Below, piece after piece: positions 12,761 through 20,589 of a stretch of 22,253 bases of DNA (position 1 is the first letter of the stretch; each line of letters starts with the position of its first letter). A program made the translations under genes and the position numbers. The notes under the pieces were generated by a model. That model worked only from the letters and a program-made list of their open reading frames with translations, made no database searches and had not been told where the DNA came from. Where the stretch lies: positions 1 through 22,253 of IMG/VR virus record IMGVR_UViG_3300045740_000181, one strand, 5' to 3'. This DNA comes from a virus.

Positions 12761-12789
12761 ACATTAAGAAATAGTGTAGCGTTTGTCAA
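12761..12789 (-). promoter_or_regulatory. Sigma70-like promoter opening the accessory island
   Basis: Minus strand TTGACA (12789-12784), 17-nt spacer, TAATGT (12766-12761). A perfect -35. The 77 bases between it and the portal stop hold the AATTGCAC motif and no clear terminator. Confidence 0.75.
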
Positions 12790-12854
12790 TACTTAAAAAC
12801 CCCCCCTATTTCCAACAAAATCAGTCAGTTACGCCTGTGGCACCTGTGGGACGT

Positions 12855-12867
12855 GTGCAATTGAAAT
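12855..12867 (-). repeat. AATTGCAC motif, copy 4
   Basis: Minus strand ATTTCAATTGCAC, starting at the last base of the portal TGA stop. Same position relative to a stop codon as copies 1 to 3. Confidence 0.45.
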
Positions 12868-14879
12868 CAAGACCCCGCAGCCCCCTCGGAAGCGGGGGGG
12901 TCAAACTGCTTGGCCGCCGCAGCATCCCCCGCACAGGCCAACAGGTCAGCTACCCCATCCGGATCGTACTGGGCATGTGGGACCATCCGCAGCCCCACAT
13001 ACGCATTGAACAGTTTCCGAGTTGTCGGATTAAACGATTCAATCGTGCGCTTCATGATCCGCACGGACGAATCCTCAAAGGCTTTTGCCCCAGTCAAAAA
13101 ATCTGTCCAATCCGTCGCCAGATTCACTAGAAAACCATCACCCTCCGCCTTGGCAACCTGCGGTTTCGGAGGCTGCCCCGGAGTCCGGGCCTCACCCGGC
13201 GGGGGTACATCAAATTGACCGTACTCCTGCTGTGCGGGCTCCTGTCCCGGAGAGCCGCCCTCCATGCCGGGCGGCAACATCGGTGGCGGCGGTTCCTCAA
13301 ACGTCAGATTCAGGCCCGCAATCTCATTGACCTCATCAACAAATTCTTCCTTGTTGGTAAAGTCCTTAACCAACCCCAACGCACTCAATTGCACATTTAC
13401 ATCGTGCACCGTTAGAGGCAAAGAACGAAAGAAATACTCCGGGGCCAGTTCCTGCATAACAGTGGCATTGATGATTTCATCAAACCCCAATCGCTCAGGC
13501 TTGAAAACCTGAGCCTCACTTGTCAGGTAAGAGGCGTATGCCGTAGCGAAGGAATAGTCATTGGCGTGCCCGGTAAACAGAGGCGGCAGTCTAAAACTGG
13601 CTCGTACCCGCGAAGCACATTTGTCATCGTAGTTTTCAAACAGGGCATCGGCTTGCCTGTCCGAACCAAACCTCTCCACCATGACTTTTACGTTTCCAGC
13701 TGAAGACAGGTCACCCGCGGTACTGAAAACCTCGCTTATGACCCCTCGCACCTTGGATTTTGCCGCCCCGCCAAGATACTTGTTCAATTGGTCGCGGGAT
13801 CCAGAAGTGAGCTGCCCGCCTAAAATAAACATGATAACTGGAGGCAGCCCACCATGCCGGAAATACTCCAGATTCAATTCTTCTGCTTCCCGGCTACCCA
13901 GCACCGACGGCACATTGTTTACCCAACGTGGCACTCCATACGGGGTCACAATATCCGGTTTCAGCCGGAACCAAATTACCTCGTTGGCAAACTCGACAGG
14001 AGTACCATCGGCCCCAACTTTGTCGGGCTTGCCTTCGCGCTTCTCCACTCCTGTGGGTATGCTCCCAACCTTATCAGTCACGTTTTCTGGCTTGTCTCCC
14101 GGTTTAGCCTTGGCAGGCTTAACGGTCGGTGGCGGCGCTTTCTTTGGGACCTCATCAATCCATTCCCCCGTCAAAGCATTCAAATGCCGGGAACTATCGT
14201 ACTCACGAAAATACCGTACTTGTGACCCGACAATCTGCACAAACCGTCGTTCGCGCGTATAGAGTCTCACAGTTACCTGTTTACCATTCCGTGTAAGGGT
14301 CTTGTCCACCGCAACAGGATCGTCCAGCCGTACTACACGAGTCAGATTCGCCTCAAGACGGCCCAGCAACGTAATGCTTCCGGTGTTATCCCGGATAACC
14401 TCCATATACGCATTGCCTGTGGTTTCCAGATCGCGCCGCAGCTCACGACGCACAGTTATGAAACTCTTGCCGGGATATACGTTGTCGAAGAAATCGAACA
14501 TATACCCAATCTCTTGCTTTTTTTCTTCGTCAGACTTGGGCTTCCCGTCCCGACGCTCAAAATCATACCCCGTACCATCTACATTGATTTCCATGGCATC
14601 CACCAGCGGAGCCAGCGTATTGTTCTGATACACCAGCCCACTCAATACCACTGGATCATAGGTCGGAGTGATAATCTGACCCTTACGCTCCTTGGGGAGT
14701 TTTGCCCATGGATCGTCCTCGATAGTTAGCGCCTTGCTTTCCACCATCATTTTTTCGGCTTTGGAAAGCTGACGGTCATCGCTCTTGATAACCGTGGAAA
14801 TAACCCCCAGCGCATTATCTGTATCAGTCCCTTTCTGTTCGAGACCAATACGCTGGCGAGTCTTATCAGACATGGACAT
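12867..14879 (-). CDS. Phage portal protein (PBSX-type)
   Basis: 670 residues from ATG 14879; a second ATG two codons on is possible. Portal proteins form the dodecameric channel at one capsid vertex through which DNA is packaged and ejected. Diagnostic segments: ITVRRELRRDLETTGNAYME (142-160), IWFRLKPDIVTPYGVPRW (302-319) and LEYFRHGGLPPVIMFILGG (337-355), typical of PBSX/HK97-type portals. It is longer than the usual 450-550 residues. The extra length comes from a Pro/Lys-rich insert (about 247-292) between the two parts of the core, and from a C-terminal extension with a Pro/Gly-rich linker (about 535-580) and a final helical domain (FLTGAKAFEDSSVRIMKRTI...) of unknown role. It lies directly after the polymerase gene, an uncommon arrangement; the terminase that usually precedes it is not in the window. 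Confidence 0.93.
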   Translation of the reverse strand: MSMSDKTRQRIGLEQKGTDTDNALGVISTVIKSDDRQLSKAEKMMVESKALTIEDDPWAKLPKERKGQIITPTYDPVVLSGLVYQNNTLAPLVDAMEINVDGTGYDFERRDGKPKSDEEKKQEIGYMFDFFDNVYPGKSFITVRRELRRDLETTGNAYMEVIRDNTGSITLLGRLEANLTRVVRLDDPVAVDKTLTRNGKQVTVRLYTRERRFVQIVGSQVRYFREYDSSRHLNALTGEWIDEVPKKAPPPTVKPAKAKPGDKPENVTDKVGSIPTGVEKREGKPDKVGADGTPVEFANEVIWFRLKPDIVTPYGVPRWVNNVPSVLGSREAEELNLEYFRHGGLPPVIMFILGGQLTSGSRDQLNKYLGGAAKSKVRGVISEVFSTAGDLSSAGNVKVMVERFGSDRQADALFENYDDKCASRVRASFRLPPLFTGHANDYSFATAYASYLTSEAQVFKPERLGFDEIINATVMQELAPEYFFRSLPLTVHDVNVQLSALGLVKDFTNKEEFVDEVNEIAGLNLTFEEPPPPMLPPGMEGGSPGQEPAQQEYGQFDVPPPGEARTPGQPPKPQVAKAEGDGFLVNLATDWTDFLTGAKAFEDSSVRIMKRTIESFNPTTRKLFNAYVGLRMVPHAQYDPDGVADLLACAGDAAAAKQFDPPASEGAAGS

Positions 14880-14926
14880 GGGGCTACCTCACAAATAGTT
14901 GCCACTCATGGTACAAGAGCCAAACT

Positions 14927-14977
14927 CTAGGTGTTAACTGCTAAAGACTCTGCCGCCTTCAGGGCTAACAGACTCAT
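14927..14977 (-). other. Possible 16-codon leader peptide between polymerase and portal
   Basis: An ATG overlapping the polymerase stop (ATGA) opens a frame for MSLLALKAAESLAVNT, ending 47 bases before the portal ATG. The overlap is the style used by real genes here, but the frame is short and has no independent support, so it may be chance. Confidence 0.25.
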
Positions 14978-17274
14978 AATTTCAGCTTTTTTACCTCGGC
15001 CAAATTACCAATACCCCCCTCCACATCTACCACAAAACGGACTTGGGGGGCCCAGTCAAACGCCCCAAACGGCAAATTCTCCAAAACCTCCTTAACACGA
15101 CGGGCCCACCCCAAAAGATCGTCTTCCGGGACATACATTTCCAGAGAGTCATGGGTCATCCCGAATAGCCACAAGTCAGGATAATGCCGATCCAATTCAA
15201 CCATACCCAGCAGCATTACATCGGATAAACAACTCTGTACTGGTGAGTTAACGCATTGCCGTTCCTGCCTGTAACGAATTCCCGGATCAGGTGAATTTAT
15301 CAAAGGCAAATGCCGAAGCCTCCCCAAAGGATTTCTAATCCTGCCGTGTTTTCTGGCAACCGCTATATACCTCTCATGCCATGTACCAAGAGCCGAATAC
15401 AACGAAAAAAACCGATCCCGATACTTAGTAGCTTCTTCCAAAGTCAGGGTCACTCCATACGCAGTCCGGCTGTACTCCTGTAGCCCTTCCGGACGCATAA
15501 GATAAATGAGCCCAAAATTGACAGCCTTAGCCGCCTGCCGCAGCTGCGCCTGTGTTGCAGAATCCAATGTCAGTATCTGTGTCAGAGTCCTGTTAGTAAC
15601 CTCCGCGGCAGTCAGCAAATGAAGGTCTACCCCATCACGGTAGGCCCGGATCATGGTGGGCTCGTCAGCGAGGCAAGCCGCAATCCGCAATTCTCCCTGC
15701 GAATAATCGACCTTGAGAATTCCATGCCCAGCAGGAGGTACATACACCGAACGCAGCCTCTTGGCCCACGCCGTTCTCTGGGGAATTGTCTGATAGGCCG
15801 GATCGGTAGCGGATGTGCGACCAGTGACTGTGCCCCCTTCCGGGGAGTCCACTGACCCTCCGCGAGCCAATCTAAAATTGGGATGGAATTTTCCATCAGA
15901 CCGTATGTGCTGCATGAACCCGATGATGTAGGTAGTCAGAGTCTTCCGGGCCACCGAATACTGGCGCATCAGATCCACGAATTTTTTCGCCGGTTCCACG
16001 TCAGAAAACATCTGAAAATGTTCTAGCGATGTAGAAGGAGTGTTTTTCTTGACCGTAGTCATTTTTGGTTTCAGGTTCAGGCCCAAGGAACTGAACATGA
16101 AATCAGACAGGATTACGCTACGGTTTAGGGACAGATCATCTTTATACTTGGCCTTGAGGCGTCCGGGCATGAGCTTGAAAATTTCAACTTCCAGCCTGTC
16201 CATTTCTGCCTCGCACTCCTGTTGCAATTCGACATAGCGAGCACGATTAACCAAGATCCCACGATGCTCCAACTTGGTAAACGTATCCGATGCAGGCTGT
16301 AACAGGCGAACGTAAAATCTCCGTAACCTGCGATCCATGGACAGCATGGTGCGAAACACGTTGGCAACACGATAGGCAGCATCTGTATCCCCCCCGGCGT
16401 AAGGCAGCAAATCCTCCTTTGGCACCAAATCCATACGCGACTTGTCATAGCGACGATTCAGCGGATCGTCATAGCCGCCCAATGGCGTAAATAACTTGGC
16501 GTGCATGTTGAGAGAATTCCCGCGATTTTCATCTAGCAGGGAACCAACCAGTACCGTATCAAGTTTGTGATTCGTGATACGGATCCCCCAGTGATGCCAC
16601 AACCAAAGGGCATCAAACTTCAGATTCGCGCCCACCATCTTGATACGAGGCGAAGTGCACAAGGCATTCAAGGAATGCCAATCTGGCCCCGTCAACGTGC
16701 CAAATGGCAGCACGTATAAAACCTTGGATTCTCCGGGGGAGACGGTTAAGGAAACGGACACTATTTTGGCTTCCGGCGCGAATGGGTCCAGACCAATTGT
16801 TTCGAGGTCCAGAGCCACCTGTTGTATCGCGCCTGATTCCCCCGCCAGCAATGGGTTTATGGTGGGGCCCAAGGAACTGACATATTCATAATGCCCAATT
16901 GCTGGATTCAAAGTCCCGGTTATTGCCAGCCGCGCAGCCAATTGCAAATCCCACTGCATTTCAGGCAAGCGTTCCGCCTCCCGCAACAGCAGCAAAGGAT
17001 CGAACGTCACCATGAACCGGACTTCTTGCCACTGGTACACTTGCCCGCGACTGGAAGTCAAAGTTAAATTTTTCTTTATCAGCCCCAGATTCTTCAAAGC
17101 GTTTAACACGCCGGTCCCAAATGCCAGCGCAACTGCCCCCTCCGGTAATTTAGGCAGCTCGCCTTCAACGCGAAGAACCCGATAACCACACTGGATATTT
17201 GTAGTGATAAGAAAGTCAGTAAGGGCCCGGACACTCTTTACCGGGACCAAAAACAGCAGGGGGGCCGTAGTCAT
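14974..17274 (-). CDS. Family A DNA polymerase with 3'-5' exonuclease domain
   Basis: 766 residues from ATG 17274, overlapping the upstream stop as ATGA. It replicates phage DNA. The exonuclease domain is intact: ExoI ALDLETIGLD (D156, E158), ExoII GANLKFDALW (D221), ExoIII LLPYAGGDTDAAY (Y292, D296). The polymerase motifs are A, LKVDYSQGELRIAA (D523, E528); B, RQAAKAVNFGLIYLM (R579, K583, F587, Y591); and C, GMTHDSLEMY (H708, D709). Two features are unusual: motif C has HDS rather than HDE, and motif B has Leu after the Tyr, where Gly is usual. Position 762 of E. coli Pol I is Phe here. No 5'-3' exonuclease domain. The first 140 residues are an unrecognised N-terminal extension. Both catalytic aspartates are present, so it should be active. 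It lies between small unknown genes and the portal gene. Confidence 0.95.
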   Translation of the reverse strand: MTTAPLLFLVPVKSVRALTDFLITTNIQCGYRVLRVEGELPKLPEGAVALAFGTGVLNALKNLGLIKKNLTLTSSRGQVYQWQEVRFMVTFDPLLLLREAERLPEMQWDLQLAARLAITGTLNPAIGHYEYVSSLGPTINPLLAGESGAIQQVALDLETIGLDPFAPEAKIVSVSLTVSPGESKVLYVLPFGTLTGPDWHSLNALCTSPRIKMVGANLKFDALWLWHHWGIRITNHKLDTVLVGSLLDENRGNSLNMHAKLFTPLGGYDDPLNRRYDKSRMDLVPKEDLLPYAGGDTDAAYRVANVFRTMLSMDRRLRRFYVRLLQPASDTFTKLEHRGILVNRARYVELQQECEAEMDRLEVEIFKLMPGRLKAKYKDDLSLNRSVILSDFMFSSLGLNLKPKMTTVKKNTPSTSLEHFQMFSDVEPAKKFVDLMRQYSVARKTLTTYIIGFMQHIRSDGKFHPNFRLARGGSVDSPEGGTVTGRTSATDPAYQTIPQRTAWAKRLRSVYVPPAGHGILKVDYSQGELRIAACLADEPTMIRAYRDGVDLHLLTAAEVTNRTLTQILTLDSATQAQLRQAAKAVNFGLIYLMRPEGLQEYSRTAYGVTLTLEEATKYRDRFFSLYSALGTWHERYIAVARKHGRIRNPLGRLRHLPLINSPDPGIRYRQERQCVNSPVQSCLSDVMLLGMVELDRHYPDLWLFGMTHDSLEMYVPEDDLLGWARRVKEVLENLPFGAFDWAPQVRFVVDVEGGIGNLAEVKKLKL

Positions 17275-17756
17275 TGCAACTGTAAATTAGATTTAGGCCC
17301 AGCAGGTAGTATCGAACTGCACTTAACCCAAGCCCCAATGTCGTCCTTCTCGTATGCCATCATGACAGCAGGTTCAATGGCTTCCAAGAAATCATCACGA
17401 TTCCATACAGCCTTAAACAACGGAAGAACCGTATTCATCGCACCTTCTTCGTGAGGCAATTTATGACCATCCAGCAAAACTACCTGCGCCCGTTTATCGG
17501 GATCAAAATCAACCAGCACCAGCAAGTGCAGTGGTCCAAATGAGAACTTGACCAATACGCCCACTAAGGTCGGGTAAACATGAGACTGCACAATACGTGT
17601 GTCCCATGTAATCGGAAGACCCTCTAAAAATATCGACGTGCGAGTCTTTTTACCTTGCAGAGATTTTCCATTTGACGCTACCTTCAAATCCATTTGTAAA
17701 ATGTCGGCAAGAGTTTCAAGCCCCCATTGCTCTGAGTTTGCTCTTTTTCCATTCAT
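17271..17756 (-). CDS. Hypothetical protein upstream of the polymerase
   Basis: 161 residues from ATG 17756, with AAGGAGGG upstream; the frame reaches TTG 17777 but that lies before the ribosome binding site. The sequence includes NSEQWGLETLADILQMDLKV, a beta-rich middle (TSIFLEGLPITWDTR, VGVLVKFSFGPLHLLVLVDF, RAQVVLLDGHKLPHE) and a helical C-terminus (FKAVWNRDDFLEAIEPAVMM). No family recognised. The TGA overlaps the polymerase ATG as ATGA, so the two are translationally coupled and it may be a replication accessory protein; that is inferred from position only. Confidence 0.78.
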   Translation of the reverse strand: MNGKRANSEQWGLETLADILQMDLKVASNGKSLQGKKTRTSIFLEGLPITWDTRIVQSHVYPTLVGVLVKFSFGPLHLLVLVDFDPDKRAQVVLLDGHKLPHEEGAMNTVLPLFKAVWNRDDFLEAIEPAVMMAYEKDDIGAWVKCSSILPAGPKSNLQLQ

Positions 17757-17988
17757 AACTTCCCTCCTTGTCAACATTAAGTTCCCCGACGCATACCAGC
17801 ACGTCTAACAAATACCCATGAATGATAAGCCGCTGAGTACCATCATCCTTCTTGACCCGTTCCAGCAAGTACCAGTCAATCAGCAAATCAGGATCAAGAG
17901 ACTTGAACGGAGCCCCATACGAAAACAGGTCCCCTTCGTTCATCTTGTCAAACAATTCAGCCTGCTTTTTTATGGATAACAATGACAT
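17716..17988 (-). CDS. Small hypothetical protein
   Basis: 90 residues from ATG 17988, overlapping the upstream stop as TAATG. It reads MSLLSIKKQAELFDKMNEGD, then DPDLLIDWYLLERVKKDDGT and RLIIHGYLLDVLVCVGELN, with a charged tail. An alternation of helix and strand is likely. No family recognised. It overlaps the next gene's start by 41 bases, and the ribosome binding site of that gene lies inside its 3' end. Confidence 0.74.
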   Translation of the reverse strand: MSLLSIKKQAELFDKMNEGDLFSYGAPFKSLDPDLLIDWYLLERVKKDDGTQRLIIHGYLLDVLVCVGELNVDKEGSYEWKKSKLRAMGA

Positions 17989-18383
17989 TACGTCCCCTTC
18001 CCGACTATACCAGTCAAGTCTGTTGCCAATCCCAAATAATAATTAGTGTTCAAGGAAAACAAAAATGCACCGGTTGTCTTGATCGCAGCTTTGACGGAGG
18101 AACAAGCAACATGCAGTGAATAATGGCTAATCTCACCATCCTTGTTATCGTGACGCTGTGCCCCAGCTTCCGTAAGTAGATCATTGTATTTGGCAAGATC
18201 ACCCTCAACACGAATCGACAGTGCCCCAGCCGGGGTAATACGAGCGGCAACATTAAAGTCCTTTGCAATTGCAATACAGTGATAGATTGAACCTTTATTC
18301 GTACCATAAACCTGCTGAAACAACTTTGCCACATGCAATGGAACAGGCGACAACTCCGAGACCACATGCAAACCGCTATCCAT
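17988..18383 (-). CDS. Hypothetical protein
   Basis: 131 residues from ATG 18383 with TAAGGAGAT upstream. The sequence (GLHVVSELSPVPLHVAKLFQ, YHCIAIAKDFNVAARITPAG, LSIRVEGDLAKYNDLLTEAG, SHYSLHVACSSVKAAIKTTG) suggests an alpha/beta domain with a conserved-looking GALSIRVEGD strand. No catalytic motif or zinc site is visible. It lies 11 bases after the phosphatase-like gene and is probably expressed with it from the promoter at 20202-20230. Confidence 0.76.
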   Translation of the reverse strand: MDSGLHVVSELSPVPLHVAKLFQQVYGTNKGSIYHCIAIAKDFNVAARITPAGALSIRVEGDLAKYNDLLTEAGAQRHDNKDGEISHYSLHVACSSVKAAIKTTGAFLFSLNTNYYLGLATDLTGIVGKGT

Positions 18384-18394
18384 GTTCTATCTCC

Positions 18395-19159
18395 TTATTC
18401 CCAGATATTCCAATGATTGTTTACTGCTACGATCCTGTCTTCATACTTACTACCAGCCGACGAAAACCCTTTCGTTGAATTGAAGGACGAATAACTGCCG
18501 CCCTGTTTAGTCGCAGCAACTTTTTCAATACCAAAATGAGTATGCAAAAAATTCACCTGCGCCACAGATTCAATCGCATGTTTGCAATACTCTTTTCTAA
18601 CCCACTCAGCGGCCTTCAAATCGTCTGTAACCTGTCTCACTAACGCAGCGAGCACCATACCAGTACGTCCGTGTCCGCCCAAACAACCTACATGAACCCG
18701 CTTACCCAGAACCAACTGCTGTTGCAGCCATGTAATCATTTCCTTGAAATTAGATATGTCTGACGGCACAGACATATCAGTTATCGGAAAATAAACCTCA
18801 ATAGGTCCTTGACTGTTTACCTTTGACCAAGGATAAACCTCAGCTCGCTTCATGCCGTAATCCAACCCAACGTAAATATCAAACCCCTTTAACGGCTTCA
18901 CACAGGAACCACCAGCAAAAACTCCGCCGCCAAGGTGCAACGGAGCATGTTTCTCGTAACAAGGAACATACGGAGTCAAGTAACTCTGGGGTGTGGCGAT
19001 GCTGCCTATTTTAGTAGTGCCTATGTACGTCACACTAGACGAAGGCGCACAAAAATCTACGGGATCAGAAGACGCAAATCCAAAAATGGCAGCGGACTTG
19101 TTCCACTTTTCCTTTTTTTCCTTCTTCTTCTTTTTTCCCGACTTTAATGACTTACTCAT
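18395..19159 (-). CDS. Tyrosine/dual-specificity phosphatase-like protein
   Basis: 254 residues from ATG 19159, overlapping the upstream stop as ATGA; a longer frame to 19339 overlaps the preceding gene and is rejected. The loop RVHVGCLGGHGRTGMVLAAL contains the CX5R signature of cysteine phosphatases (C159, R165), with D128 in FPITDMSVPSD as candidate general acid about 30 residues before, the expected spacing. The usual VHC is VGC here, a form known in phage and bacterial members. The N-terminus is strongly basic (MSKSLKSGKKKKKEKKEKWN), perhaps for nucleic-acid or membrane contact. It should remove phosphate from a phosphotyrosine, phosphoserine/threonine or other phospho-substrate; the target is unknown. 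It is co-transcribed with the conserved hypothetical upstream. The kinase-like gene of this window lies 15 kb away. Confidence 0.85.
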   Translation of the reverse strand: MSKSLKSGKKKKKEKKEKWNKSAAIFGFASSDPVDFCAPSSSVTYIGTTKIGSIATPQSYLTPYVPCYEKHAPLHLGGGVFAGGSCVKPLKGFDIYVGLDYGMKRAEVYPWSKVNSQGPIEVYFPITDMSVPSDISNFKEMITWLQQQLVLGKRVHVGCLGGHGRTGMVLAALVRQVTDDLKAAEWVRKEYCKHAIESVAQVNFLHTHFGIEKVAATKQGGSYSSFNSTKGFSSAGSKYEDRIVAVNNHWNIWE

Positions 19160-20175
19160 TTTCTCACCACGTTGGTTTTTACCACGACCCCAATGTAAGG
19201 GGCTAGGTCGGTGTATATCTGTCCCTTTATTTTCGGCTTCACCGTGCCCACAGTTTTCTTTTTCTTCTTCGGCTTGAGCAAAGAATTTACTGAAGGCTTT
19301 CCAGAACCATGCACCCCGAGTTTTTTGAACTGATCCCATTTAACTTCCCCCCGACCAAAATCAGGAAACACTTTGCGGACTTCTTTCAGGAAAGCAACAT
19401 GCTTAACGTCTATAGAAGTGCTGCCTAACGTGCCCACCAGCTGCGGAATAAACCCGGCCCGCTGCACGTCCAAAATTTTCTTGATTTCCCCAGAATCAAA
19501 ATTCGTAAAGAGCATACCCTTATTGAATATGGGACCGTTGTTATGGCAGAGAGTAAAAGCCGTATCCAGTAATACCTCAGCACTGATTTCTCCATACACA
19601 AAAGAACTCAGCACCTTGGCAATATCAGCCCACGCCTGACCACCATAACCATGATTAAAGCCACCACTGGCAAATGAAAACCGCAGCATGTCAACGTATG
19701 ACCCCACGGTAGAATCAGGCGTAAAATTACTCAGTAACGACAATACAGATTTAGAGGATTCGCCGCGCAATGAGACCAAGAAATTAAGATTGTTGGCCCC
19801 GTACCGTTCCTCTATAAGACTCCGGGAAGACTCGGACCAATGCTTATGCCGTGACTCGCGAGTGCAGATCAACAGCATGTAATAGAACATACGCAATGCA
19901 CCGGGACGAATCACATTGTGATAATGATCCACAATGAATTCCAACGAATCCAACGGCTGTTCCAGATACACAGCCTGTCTTACCTGAGCATAGGCAGCAT
20001 TGGCCAAATAGAACGTAAGGGCCTCCCTCTCTGGCTTTTCCTGCTGGGGAAACTGATGACTCTGGAAATACGCCTCTAGCTCAGAACGCCCCGCAACAAT
20101 TTTTGCCATCGGGACGTGCGCGAAACTCTGTGCCCGCAGAGCGGGACGACGACAATGCTGTAATAGTGTTGCCAC
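19156..20175 (-). CDS. Conserved phage hypothetical with lysine-rich tail
   Basis: 339 residues if started at GTG 20175, which follows AAGGAGGGC; the open frame extends to GTG 20196 but that lies before the ribosome binding site. The start is not certain, since the spacing is only about 4 bases; ATG at residue 22 is another option. The best-conserved part looks like GGFNHGYGGQAWADIAKVLS followed by FVYGEISAEVLLDTAFTLCH and NNGPIFNKGMLF, a pattern I recall from phage proteins with no known role. Before it are helical stretches (ALTFYLANAAYAQVRQAVYL). The tail is lysine-rich (LLKPKKKKKTVGTVKPKIKG). It heads a two-gene unit with the phosphatase, with its own TTGACA promoter and the shared leader, so the pair likely acts together. 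Confidence 0.8.
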   Translation of the reverse strand: MATLLQHCRRPALRAQSFAHVPMAKIVAGRSELEAYFQSHQFPQQEKPEREALTFYLANAAYAQVRQAVYLEQPLDSLEFIVDHYHNVIRPGALRMFYYMLLICTRESRHKHWSESSRSLIEERYGANNLNFLVSLRGESSKSVLSLLSNFTPDSTVGSYVDMLRFSFASGGFNHGYGGQAWADIAKVLSSFVYGEISAEVLLDTAFTLCHNNGPIFNKGMLFTNFDSGEIKKILDVQRAGFIPQLVGTLGSTSIDVKHVAFLKEVRKVFPDFGRGEVKWDQFKKLGVHGSGKPSVNSLLKPKKKKKTVGTVKPKIKGQIYTDLAPYIGVVVKTNVVRK

Positions 20176-20201
20176 AAGCCCTCCTTGAATCCTCACCCGC
20201 T

Positions 20202-20230
20202 ACGGTACCAAAACCCCCTCAATTTGTCAA
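20202..20230 (-). promoter_or_regulatory. Sigma70-like promoter for the hypothetical-phosphatase unit
   Basis: Minus strand TTGACA (20230-20225), 17-nt spacer, TACCGT (20207-20202), then a TTCAAGGAGGGC leader as in the accessory island. Confidence 0.7.
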
Positions 20231-20583
20231 ACTGAAAAAGCAGAGTGCAATTCAACTGCACAGGCCGCACAAGGCACCCTGACCCAGCGGGATTCTATTG
20301 AATCGTACTGATCATGCTTACCCGTCCCAAAACAGTCCGAGCACACTGCAAAACCGTAATCATCGTACTGGTAGACGCCACGAATAACACCCGTACTGAG
20401 GTCAATATCAAGCACGTAACCGCCATACCTACGATTCCCGTGGGGATGCGTAACCAAGGCAGCCCTCTCGCTGAAAAACTGCAACAGACTGGCGACCTTG
20501 CCCCGATCCCCCGGCAAGCCCAACGCGAATCCTTGGTCTATTGCCCGCTCAGTTACCCGCGGTAAATGAGAATGCTTGGCCAT
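20227..20583 (-). CDS. Small protein with two CxxC pairs
   Basis: 118 residues from ATG 20583, six bases after the stop of the CsrA-like gene, with no strong ribosome binding site, so it may depend on coupling. The C-terminal half has VCSDCFGTGKH (C81, C84) and VPCAACA (C105, C108). CxxCxGxG is the repeat of the DnaJ zinc-finger, so this may be a single zinc knuckle of that sort. The N-terminal part (LPRVTERAIDQGFALGLPGD) includes a possible helix-turn-helix-like stretch, but I would not rely on it. Function unknown. Its end overlaps the -35 box of the next promoter. Confidence 0.75.
   Translation of the reverse strand: MAKHSHLPRVTERAIDQGFALGLPGDRGKVASLLQFFSERAALVTHPHGNRRYGGYVLDIDLSTGVIRGVYQYDDYGFAVCSDCFGTGKHDQYDSIESRWVRVPCAACAVELHSAFSV
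20245..20261 (-). repeat. Inverted-repeat motif, copy 5
   Basis: Minus strand GTGCAGTTGAATTGCAC: arms GTGCA/TGCAC with a seven-base centre, 14 of 17 bases as in copy 1. Unlike copies 1-4 it lies inside a gene, near its 3' end and 15 bases before a -35 box. Confidence 0.4.
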
Positions 20584-20589
20584 GTTTAG

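Noticed and set aside
17765-17780. TTGACA next to the start of the 161-residue gene as a promoter
   Set aside because: It abuts the ribosome binding site, so a -10 box would fall within the coding region; no TATAAT-like sequence is at the right distance.
17988-18383. Retron, toxin-antitoxin or other named defence system among the small genes
   Set aside because: No reverse transcriptase, toxin fold or antitoxin motif is recognisable in any of the small proteins.
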